Source: JADLDB01 sp040755835 (GTDB taxonomy: Bacteria; Myxococcota; Myxococcia; Myxococcales; Myxococcaceae). Taken from it: 64,000 nucleotides of DNA. The notes under the pieces were generated by a model. The model searched no databases, was not told the origin of the DNA, and saw nothing but the letters and a program-made list of their open reading frames with translations. Shown piece after piece: positions 57,454 to 64,000 of the stretch (position 1 is its first letter; each line of letters opens with the position of its first letter). The stretch spans positions 1 through 64,000 of the forward strand of contig JBFMAB010000013.1 of the NCBI GenBank assembly GCA_040755835.1, in the 5' to 3' direction. The translations under genes and the position numbers were made by a program.

Positions 57454-57519
57454 GCGACGAACCCTAGCCCCGGCGAGCGGGTGCATCAATTCTTCCGCGG
57501 GCTTCAGGCTTCGACAGCC

Positions 57520-60500
57520 TCAGGGGCCGGCGGGGCGCGGGTTGTTGGACTGGGCGACGGCGCTGACCGCCCGGCGGCGGATGACGAGCGTCTTCCGGGT
57601 GGCGAAGTCCTGTGACTCGCGGGCGACGACGGTGACCAGGTTGTTCCCCTCTTTCAAGGGGAATTCGGTGGTGAACTTCACTTTGTCGCCGTCCTCCGCG
57701 CTCCTACCCTTGAAGAAGACCTTCTGGTCGTTCACCAGGACGAAGAGGTCGAGGAGCTGCGGGTCCGCGACCACGCCCGACAGGGTGAAGCGGTCGCTCT
57801 CGGTCACCGCGCCGCCCTGCGCCGGGTCGACGTTCAAGGCGATCTGCGCGGGGCTGCGGAACTCGCTCCAGGCGATCTCCTTCGGGGCCGATGCCTTCTG
57901 GCCCTTCGCGTCGCGGAGATCGCTCGTCTTGACGAAGACGAAGCGATCTTTCTCGAGCTCGACCCGGGAGAAGGACGCGCCGCGGGCCTGCTCGACCAGC
58001 GTGGCGCCCTTCGGCAGCCGACCCAGCACCCGTTGGCCGTCGCCGGCGGAGTAGAAGTCCGCCCGGTCGGCGACGCGCACCAGCGAGCTCTTGCGCGCCT
58101 CGAAGACCAGGGCGGGCCCGTCGGTCGCCACCGGCAGCGCCAGCTTGTCGGCGGTGTACTCGTCGAGCGGCTCGTCGATGATCGCCAGCTTCAGGTTGAA
58201 GTCGGCGGCCTTGTACGCCTTCTTCACCTCGAGCTGGAAACGCGCGGTCTTCGTCTCGCCCGGCGCGAGCTCGCCCAGCTTGAAGCGGCCCTTCTCGATG
58301 AAGATGTTGGAGTCCGCCGCGTTGCGGATGGTCGAGAACGTGTCGAGCGCCTTGCCCTGGCCCACGTTGGTGACATCGACCACCAGCGTGACGTTTTCTC
58401 CGCGCTGGATGAGGCCGTCGCCGTTGCACGCGTCGCAGGTGTCGTTGACCGACCAGTTGAAGGCGAACTGCGGGCGGGTCTGCTCGGCGAAGTTCAGCTC
58501 GCCAGCGTCGACCTCGGCGAGCACGCCGCTGTCGTCCTGCAGCTTCACCTTCACGCCGTCGCGGCGCGACAGGAGATCCCTGGGCGTCTTCACCGTCACG
58601 GTCGACGACTTCTTCTCGCCAGGCTTCAGCAGGCCGTAGAGGAACTCGCGGCGGTCGATGATCCCATTCTCCGCCTCGATCCACGCGCGCAGGCGGCGCA
58701 CCGGCTCGGCACCCTTGTTCTCGACGGTCAGCTCGAGCTGCACGGTGTCTCCGGCGATGATCTTCTTGTCGCCGTTCGCCCGGAGCGTGGCGACCAGCTG
58801 CGGGGCCTTCGGCGTCGCGCCGGCGGTCCAGTCGAGGCCCATCGAGCTGATCGCATCGGCGATGTGCTTCTCCTCGGCGGCGCGGCGGGCCGCTACGAAG
58901 CCCTTGCCGGCCTTCAACATCTCGTCCCGGCGAAGCTTCGGCGCCGCCAGGATGAACTCGCGCGCGAAGGTGACCTCAAAGTCCTCCTTCACCTCGTCCT
59001 GGGACTCGGCGTCGAGCTGGTCGTCCAGCTCTGCGTTATCCGAGCCCGGGGACTCGCTGTCAGTCAGCACGTTCTTGCCGCCCTTTGCCGTCTTGGGGTC
59101 CTTCGGATCGGCCCTGGCCACCTTCTGCGGCTCGTCCTTCAGGTACTTGAGCGACTCGGCCGGGCGCTCGCGCACCACCACGTCCTCGCGCTTCTTCGCG
59201 GCCTCGGCGTTGGACGGGTTGCCGAAGTGGTGGTCGAGATCGGCCTCGCCCATCGTGCGACGCGGCGCGAAGAGGTCGACGCGATCCGGCGTGACGCGGG
59301 TGGGGATCAGCTCGATGTCGGGGGTGATGCCGACCTCCTGGATGCTGACGTCACCCGGCGTGAGGTACTTGGCGATGGTCAGCTTGAGCGCCGAGTCGTC
59401 GGGGAAGTCGTACAACACCTGCACACTGCCCTTGCCGAACGTCTGCCGGCCGATGATCACCGCGCGGTTCTGGTTCTTCAGCGCGCCGGCGACGATCTCC
59501 GAAGCCGAGGCGCTGCCGGCGTTCACCAGCACCGCCACCGGGAACGCGTCGTCCTCATCGTCGGCGTGCGCGCGCTTCTCCTCGCGCAGCTTGTCGGACA
59601 GGCCGACGGTCGCGACGATGGTGCCCGAGGACAGGAAGAGGTCGGAGACCTGGATCGCCTGGTCGAGGAGGCCGCCCGGGTTGCCGCGCAGGTCCAGCAC
59701 CAGGCCCCTGAGGCCCTTCGGGCTGCCCGACGACGCCGCCTGTTGGTTCAGCTCGTCGAGCGCCTGCTGCAGATCGCGGGTGGTGTTGCCCTGGAAGTTC
59801 TTCAGCCGCACGTAGCCGACGCCCTGCGCGAGCAGCTTCGACTGCACCGACTCGATGTTGATGAGCGCCCGGGTGACGGTCATCGACTGGGCCTTGTCCC
59901 AGCCCTTGCGCATCACGTGAATGGTGACGCGCGAATCGACCGGGCCGCGCAGCTTCCCGACGGCCTCGTTCAGGTCCATGTTGACCGTCGACTCCTCGCC
60001 GATCCGGAGGATCTGGTCGTCTTTCTTGATGCCGGCGCGAAAGGCGGGCGTCTTGGGCAGGACCTTCACCACCGTCAAGACGCCCTCGCGCATCTGGATC
60101 ACGAAGCCGAGGCCGCCGAACTCGCCCTTGGTGGTGAGCTTCATTTCCCGGTACATCTCGGGCTTGAGCAGCACCGAGTGCGGATCCAGCGTCTGCAGCA
60201 TGCCGTTGACCGCCGCGTACTCGATCTCCCGCGTGTCCTCGACGGGGCGCATGTTGCGCGAGACGAAGTCGAAGACGTCCTTCAAGGTGAAGCTCATCTT
60301 CCACAGCGAGTCGACGTGGGAGATGTCGAACTCCTTGAGCTTCCCGTTGACGTTGACGCGCACCTTGCCGGATTCGGCAGTGCCGTCGACCATCACGTCG
60401 GGCACGGTCTTCTCCACCGCCTCGAGCGACGCGACCATCATCTCCTTCGGGTGCACCCGCTTGGGGTCGACGTAGTTGTCCTTCACGTAGAGGATCACCT

Positions 60501-60678
60501 TCGTCAGCACGCGCAGCGACGACAGGTCGTGCGGGCTCTTGCCGCTGTCGTCAGCGGGCCGGCTGGGGGCCGCGACCGCGTCAGGCATCGTGAGGGTGAG
60601 CGGGGTGCGATCGCTGCCGCTGATCGCCCACGCGGAGACGAGCGCGGCGATCACGACAACACGGCGGAGAGTGGGCAT
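57520..60678 (-). CDS. S41-family C-terminal processing protease with long C-terminal extension
   Basis: A 1052-residue exported protein with an N-terminal signal. Residues about 185-270 are a PDZ domain ('FGGLGFVIQMREGVLTVVKV'). The S41 protease domain follows with catalytic Ser in 'NAGSASASEIVAGALKN' (about residue 390) and Lys in 'GRQTFGKGSVQVLYDF' (about 413). CtpA-type proteases usually end near residue 450-500; here a further 500 residues carry an acidic linker, CARDB-like beta domains ('DTVQLELTVENKGAEPVRRL', 'NVTLVVDVTNVGQGKALDTF') with a Cys pair in 'NDTCDACNGDG', and a final beta domain. It probably acts in the periplasm on misfolded or maturing proteins. Own promoter region of about 130 nt upstream. 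Confidence 0.92.
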   Translation of the reverse strand: MPTLRRVVVIAALVSAWAISGSDRTPLTLTMPDAVAAPSRPADDSGKSPHDLSSLRVLTKVILYVKDNYVDPKRVHPKEMMVASLEAVEKTVPDVMVDGTAESGKVRVNVNGKLKEFDISHVDSLWKMSFTLKDVFDFVSRNMRPVEDTREIEYAAVNGMLQTLDPHSVLLKPEMYREMKLTTKGEFGGLGFVIQMREGVLTVVKVLPKTPAFRAGIKKDDQILRIGEESTVNMDLNEAVGKLRGPVDSRVTIHVMRKGWDKAQSMTVTRALINIESVQSKLLAQGVGYVRLKNFQGNTTRDLQQALDELNQQAASSGSPKGLRGLVLDLRGNPGGLLDQAIQVSDLFLSSGTIVATVGLSDKLREEKRAHADDEDDAFPVAVLVNAGSASASEIVAGALKNQNRAVIIGRQTFGKGSVQVLYDFPDDSALKLTIAKYLTPGDVSIQEVGITPDIELIPTRVTPDRVDLFAPRRTMGEADLDHHFGNPSNAEAAKKREDVVVRERPAESLKYLKDEPQKVARADPKDPKTAKGGKNVLTDSESPGSDNAELDDQLDAESQDEVKEDFEVTFAREFILAAPKLRRDEMLKAGKGFVAARRAAEEKHIADAISSMGLDWTAGATPKAPQLVATLRANGDKKIIAGDTVQLELTVENKGAEPVRRLRAWIEAENGIIDRREFLYGLLKPGEKKSSTVTVKTPRDLLSRRDGVKVKLQDDSGVLAEVDAGELNFAEQTRPQFAFNWSVNDTCDACNGDGLIQRGENVTLVVDVTNVGQGKALDTFSTIRNAADSNIFIEKGRFKLGELAPGETKTARFQLEVKKAYKAADFNLKLAIIDEPLDEYTADKLALPVATDGPALVFEARKSSLVRVADRADFYSAGDGQRVLGRLPKGATLVEQARGASFSRVELEKDRFVFVKTSDLRDAKGQKASAPKEIAWSEFRSPAQIALNVDPAQGGAVTESDRFTLSGVVADPQLLDLFVLVNDQKVFFKGRSAEDGDKVKFTTEFPLKEGNNLVTVVARESQDFATRKTLVIRRRAVSAVAQSNNPRPAGP

Positions 60679-60732
60679 GAGCGGAGTCGTCCCTTCAGGA
60701 GCAGTTGTGCGGAGTTGAGGAAAGCCTAATCA

Positions 60733-60770
60733 CCGGGGTCAGCCCCTTCAAGGAAGGGCCAACACCCCGG
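60733..60770 (-). terminator. Nested inverted repeat between the EI24 and S41 genes
   Basis: Outer arms CCGGGGT (60733-60739) and ACCCCGG (60764-60770) enclose a second stem, CCCTTC-AAG-GAAGGG (60744-60758). It starts about 40 nt after the EI24 stop codon on the minus strand and can fold as a two-step hairpin, so it is likely that gene's terminator. Confidence 0.6.
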
Positions 60771-60811
60771 CGAGGCCGCGCGTTCCCGCTTGACGGCTGG
60801 CCCCGCTTCGC

Positions 60812-61600
60812 TCAGGCGCGCGTGGGCGGCAGGGCGCCGGCGGCGAGCAGCCCGCGGTACAGCAGCGTGCCCGCCACGACGGCGACCGGCATCAGGAAAC
60901 AGTTCAGCACCGGCACCCAGAGGATCACCCACAAGGCCGCGCCGAAGCCCAGCGCGAGCGGCAGCCGACGTCGCAGCGCAGTCACCACCTGTCCGAAGGG
61001 ACGGAGGTGCCGCGCCATGGGGTTCGAGAGGTGCTCCACCGCCAGCCAGAACATCGACCACGCCGAAGAGACGACCACCCACACCACGTTGCCGGCCACC
61101 GGCACCAGATTGAGCGGCCAGAGGACGACGAAGCCCAGGGTCATGAAGCCGACGCGCAGCAGCGTGTGCGAGAGCGACTCGACGGTGCCGCGCACCAGCC
61201 CGCGCAGCGAGAAGGGCGGGGCGTCGAAATCTCCGCAGCGCGTCTCCGTGGCCTCCGACAGCGGATCCTGCAGCGGGGCCAGCACGAGGTTCGGCACCGT
61301 GAGCGCGGACACCACGAACGCCAGCGCGAAGACGAGCACGCCCAGGCCGGACGAGGTGACGCGCTGCCAGGCGGCGGCGTGGCCGACCAGCCGATCGGCC
61401 AGGCTCTGGGACGCGGGCCACAGCAGCAGCGCGAGCCCGGTCAGCGTCGCGGCGGTGACCAGCGCGGCCAGCGACGACCATGCGAGCAGCCGGGGCGTGC
61501 GGACGATCAGCCCGAAGGCCCGCAGCGGCAGGGACAGGCCGGTGAAGAGGTCGCCGGGACGGCTGGCAGTCGCCAGCGAGGGGATGGGAGAGGCCGCCAT
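60812..61600 (-). CDS. EI24-domain membrane protein (CysZ-like)
   Basis: A 262-residue inner-membrane protein with about four to five helices and the EI24 pattern: 'VPNLVLAPLQDPLSEATETR' after the second helix, 'LNLVPVAGNVVWVVVSSAWS', and 'LPLALGFGAALWVILWVPVL' near the end. The family includes CysZ, which takes up sulfate in some proteobacteria. No sulfur-assimilation gene is adjacent, but the divergent neighbour makes glutathione precursor, so a sulfur link is possible. Start ATG 61600; 53 nt to the divergent gene. Confidence 0.85.
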   Translation of the reverse strand: MAASPIPSLATASRPGDLFTGLSLPLRAFGLIVRTPRLLAWSSLAALVTAATLTGLALLLWPASQSLADRLVGHAAAWQRVTSSGLGVLVFALAFVVSALTVPNLVLAPLQDPLSEATETRCGDFDAPPFSLRGLVRGTVESLSHTLLRVGFMTLGFVVLWPLNLVPVAGNVVWVVVSSAWSMFWLAVEHLSNPMARHLRPFGQVVTALRRRLPLALGFGAALWVILWVPVLNCFLMPVAVVAGTLLYRGLLAAGALPPTRA

Positions 61601-61653
61601 GCGCGAGGACGTGAGATGCCGGAGGGGAAACGTTATAGACGCGCGACCATTTC

Positions 61654-62994
61654 ATGTCGCTCGACGCCAGCCACAGCGAAGAGGCCCCGACCCTCACGGA
61701 TCCGGCCGAACTGGTCCGCTACTTCCAGGGCGCCGAGCGCCACGACGCGCCGCTGCTCGTGGGCCTCGAGCACGAGAAGCTGATCTTCACCGTCGAGGGC
61801 GCGCGGGCCGTGCCGTACGAAGGCGCGCAGGGCATCGGCGCGGTGCTGGAAGGTTTCCGCCGCTTCGGCTTCAAGGACTACCGCGAGGCGCCCCCGCTGC
61901 CGCCGATCGCCATGCAGCGCGGCATGGAAACCGTGTCCATCGAGCCGGGCGGGCAGGTGGAGCTGTCAGGCTCGCCGCACACCTCCGCGCGCGAGGCGCA
62001 CGCCGAGAACGTGCGCCACCTGTCCGAGCTGCGGCAGGTGCTCACGCCCCTGGGGCTGCGCGCGGTGGCGCTCGGCTACCGGCCCTTCACGCCGTTGGCC
62101 GAGATGCCGTGGATGCCGAAGACGCGCTACCGCACGATGCGGGAGACGCTCGGCGCGCGGGGCCGTCTGGCGCACCACATGATGCTGATGACGGCCACCG
62201 GCCAGGTGAGCCTCGACTGGCGCGACGAGGGCGACGCCGCGCGCAAGGTGACGGCCGCGGTGCGCGTCGCGCCGCTGCTGGTGGCGCTGTACGCCAACAG
62301 CCCGCTCACCGACGGCAGGCCGAACGGCTACCTGTCGTGGCGCAGCCGGGTGTGGAACGAGGTCGACCTGGCGCGCTGCGGCTACCCGCCCTGCATGCTG
62401 GACGGCTCGTTCTCGTACCAGGCGTACGTGGACTGGGTGGTGGACGCGCCGATGCTCTTCCTCCGGCGCAACGGCCAGTACCTGAACCCGAACCGCACCT
62501 TCCGCCAACTGCTGGCCGAAGGCTGGGACGGGAAGCCGGCGCTGTACTCCGACTGGGTCGACCACCTCTCCACCATGTTTCCCGAGGTGCGGCTCAAGAA
62601 GGTCATCGAGATCCGCAGCGCCGACGCGGTCAACGCCGAGCTGACCGGCGCGCTCGCCGCGTTGATGCGCGGGCTGTTGTACGACGACGGGGCGCTCGAC
62701 GAGGTGCTCGCGCTGCTGCCGGCCCGCCCGCCGGCCGAGCACCTCGCGCTGCACGCGGCCGCGCAGGAGAAGGGCCTGGGCGCGCCGCTCGGCGCCGGGA
62801 CGCTGGCGGACTACGCGAAGGACCTGGTGGCGATCGCCCGCCGGGGCCTCGAGCGCCTCGACCCGCTCGACGCTCCGCTGCTCGACCCGCTGGTCGAGGT
62901 GGCGGCGCGCGGGCGTTCTCCGGCGCTGGACGTGCTGGCCCACTTCGAGGCCGAGCCGCGGCCGGACGTCTTCCTGCAGCGCTTCGTGCTCTGA
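61654..62994 (+). CDS. gshA: Glutamate-cysteine ligase (plant/proteobacterial GCS2 type)
   Basis: A 446-residue enzyme making gamma-glutamylcysteine, the first step of glutathione synthesis. Family segments: 'LVGLEHEKLIFTVEGARAVP' (ATP/glutamate site), 'METVSIEPGGQVELSGSP', 'RYRTMRETLGARGRLAHHMM', 'TATGQVSLDWRDEGDAARKV' and 'KKVIEIRSADAV'. Length matches the plant-type branch rather than the E. coli GshA. No gshB is in the window. Divergent from the EI24 gene. Confidence 0.93.
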   Translation: MSLDASHSEEAPTLTDPAELVRYFQGAERHDAPLLVGLEHEKLIFTVEGARAVPYEGAQGIGAVLEGFRRFGFKDYREAPPLPPIAMQRGMETVSIEPGGQVELSGSPHTSAREAHAENVRHLSELRQVLTPLGLRAVALGYRPFTPLAEMPWMPKTRYRTMRETLGARGRLAHHMMLMTATGQVSLDWRDEGDAARKVTAAVRVAPLLVALYANSPLTDGRPNGYLSWRSRVWNEVDLARCGYPPCMLDGSFSYQAYVDWVVDAPMLFLRRNGQYLNPNRTFRQLLAEGWDGKPALYSDWVDHLSTMFPEVRLKKVIEIRSADAVNAELTGALAALMRGLLYDDGALDEVLALLPARPPAEHLALHAAAQEKGLGAPLGAGTLADYAKDLVAIARRGLERLDPLDAPLLDPLVEVAARGRSPALDVLAHFEAEPRPDVFLQRFVL

Positions 62995-63011
62995 CCGAGC
63001 CGGCGAACCGG

Positions 63012-63371
63012 TCAGCGCGCCCCGGCCAGGGCCTTCTCGATGCGCTCGAAGCTGTACGAGTCCGGGCCGTAGCGGCCGAGGATCGTCTTCGTCGAGTCGA
63101 TGAGGAAGGGGCCGTGGTTGCCGGCGGTCAGCGCGTAGCCGGCCTCGGGCTTCTCGACGACCAGCTCCTTCACGTCCTCGCCCTTGATGACCCGCTTCAC
63201 CTTCAGCTTCACCGTCTGCGACGCGGTCTTCTGCCCGACGCTGGTGGCGCCCGGCTGCGCCTGCACCTTCGGCGGCGCGGCGCCCGTCCTGAGCACCTCG
63301 GTCACCTCGGCGTCCACGATCCACGCCGCCTGCGGCAGCACGTCTTCGATCGGTTCAGGAGGCTTGGCCAT
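63012..63371 (-). CDS. Small conserved protein next to the calpain-like gene
   Basis: A 119-residue protein without signal peptide or membrane helix. It is mostly beta: 'AAWIVDAEVTEVLRTG', then 'QTVKLKVKRVIKGEDVKELV' and 'GNHGPFLIDSTKTILGRYGP', a layout like small OB-type or lipocalin-like beta domains. I do not recognise the family. A good ribosome binding site (AGAGGAG) precedes the ATG. It starts 18 nt after the stop of the calpain-like protease gene on the same strand, so it may be the protease's inhibitor, immunity protein or partner; this is inferred from position only. Confidence 0.7.
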   Translation of the reverse strand: MAKPPEPIEDVLPQAAWIVDAEVTEVLRTGAAPPKVQAQPGATSVGQKTASQTVKLKVKRVIKGEDVKELVVEKPEAGYALTAGNHGPFLIDSTKTILGRYGPDSYSFERIEKALAGAR

Positions 63372-63389
63372 GGAGGGCTCCTCTCTTCG

Positions 63390-64000
63390 TCAGCTGACGA
63401 AGTACATCGTCTGGTACAGCTTGGTGAACTCTTCCAGCTTCAGCTTGAACACGCCGTCATTGGGGCCGTTGCCCGCCGGCTCCGACTCACCCCACGGGTT
63501 GCGCAGGATGACGAAGCGCTCGCCGTTGGCGCCCTTCTCGTAGCCGAGGATCGAATAGGCGTGGTCCGCGTACACCCCGGAGTTGGTGTACCGCGCCTCC
63601 TGGTCTTCGCCGTAGGTGCCAGCGCCCAGCGCCTTGTGGTTGTCCACGTTCGACACGATGCGGTCCCACACCTTGTCGGGGCTGGAGTACGACAGGCCCA
63701 TCGAGCCCGTCTGCACGCCGAGGCAGTCCTCGAACACGTCGCTCACGTGGCCGCCGTTGCCGATCTCGTCGTAGCTGCCCTTCCACTGCGCGTAGGCCTT
63801 CTCGATCAGCGGAAACCACAGCTCCATCTTCCTGGGGTCGCTGCTGTTCGCCGAATGCCCGTACAGCGGGCCGCCCCAGGAACGCGTGTAGAGGTCGCCG
63901 TCCACCTTGATCGGCACGTCCTTCGCGCGCCCCGTCGCCCAGTCGCGCTGCTTGAAGGTGACGGTGTACGTCCCGTCGCCGTTGTCCTTCACCATGTTGG
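63390..64000 (-). CDS. Calpain-family cysteine protease (5' end outside the window)
   Basis: The visible 203 codons are the C-terminal part of a calpain (peptidase C2) domain. Seen are 'ELWFPLIEKAYAQWKGSYDE', the catalytic His in 'YADHAYSILGYEKG' and catalytic Asn in 'FVILRNPWGESE'; the catalytic Cys lies upstream, beyond the right edge. The frame is open to base 64000 and the ATG at 63995 is internal to the domain, so the gene continues off the window. Bacterial calpains are rare and are often secreted toxins or developmental proteases. The small gene 63012-63371 follows 18 nt later. Confidence 0.88.
   Translation of the reverse strand, partial: NMVKDNGDGTYTVTFKQRDWATGRAKDVPIKVDGDLYTRSWGGPLYGHSANSSDPRKMELWFPLIEKAYAQWKGSYDEIGNGGHVSDVFEDCLGVQTGSMGLSYSSPDKVWDRIVSNVDNHKALGAGTYGEDQEARYTNSGVYADHAYSILGYEKGANGERFVILRNPWGESEPAGNGPNDGVFKLKLEEFTKLYQTMYFVS

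Noticed and set aside
58033..60729. Long plus-strand open frame opposite the S41 protease gene
   Set aside because: No recognisable family and fully antisense to a conserved protease.

Overview
The window is a 64-kb piece of a very GC-rich chromosome with tightly packed genes on both strands, many of them coupled by 4-nt stop/start overlaps. The gene content points to a myxobacterium (Myxococcota): an enhancer-binding protein with an FHA sensor, a very large Ser/Thr kinase-ATPase-TPR protein, an MJ0042 zinc-finger membrane protein, many lipoproteins and outer-membrane barrels, a PrkA-YeaH-SpoVR operon, and paired ArsA-like ATPases beside a PhaR-type regulator. The genus is an inference; no rRNA or tRNA gene is present to fix it.

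Layout. 1-8.6 kb: a truncated membrane/TPR protein; an FHA-sigma54 activator followed by a lipoprotein gene with its own sigma54-like promoter; a YafK-type L,D-transpeptidase; an ECF sigma/anti-sigma pair; a frameshifted lipoprotein gene coupled to a secreted zinc phospholipase-C-like protein; and a decayed VapBC-type toxin-antitoxin pair. 8.6-15.7 kb: an envelope operon, lysS - lolC/E (with a long extra membrane region) - lolD - bamA. 15.7-19.4 kb: an FHA membrane protein, a CBM9-like lipoprotein and a delta-60-repeat protein. 19.4-27.8 kb: central metabolism (dihydroorotate-dehydrogenase-like protein with pyruvate:ferredoxin oxidoreductase, glycogen phosphorylase) and an M23 peptidase. 28-32.7 kb: prkA-yeaH-spoVR, the stress/starvation kinase operon. 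32.8-34.5 kb: a peptide-type solute-binding lipoprotein.

34.5-46.6 kb is the most unusual part. It holds a cysteine-peptidase-like protein with four near-identical 39-bp repeats, a kinase/NB-ARC-like ATPase/TPR protein coupled to a glycosyltransferase, a TPR protein, an Ala/Gly-rich repeat protein with a glycine-zipper tail, ruvX, and a compositionally distinct two-gene unit. That unit encodes a protein resembling type III secretion translocator/needle proteins and a small TPR protein resembling their chaperones. No secretion machinery is visible here, so its role is inferred.

46.6-64 kb: an M48 peptidase, a TPR lipoprotein, a granule/partition-like module (two ArsA-like ATPases, one lacking the signature lysine, plus a phasin-like protein, a ParA-like ATPase and PhaR), the MJ0042 protein with five FDFSxL repeats, a HEAT/LRV-like protein, a TatA-like protein, a glycerophosphodiesterase, an outer-membrane barrel, a 1052-residue S41/PDZ protease, an EI24 protein, glutamate-cysteine ligase, and at the right edge a truncated calpain-like protease with a small partner gene.

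No insertion sequence, prophage, CRISPR array, rRNA or tRNA gene was recognised.
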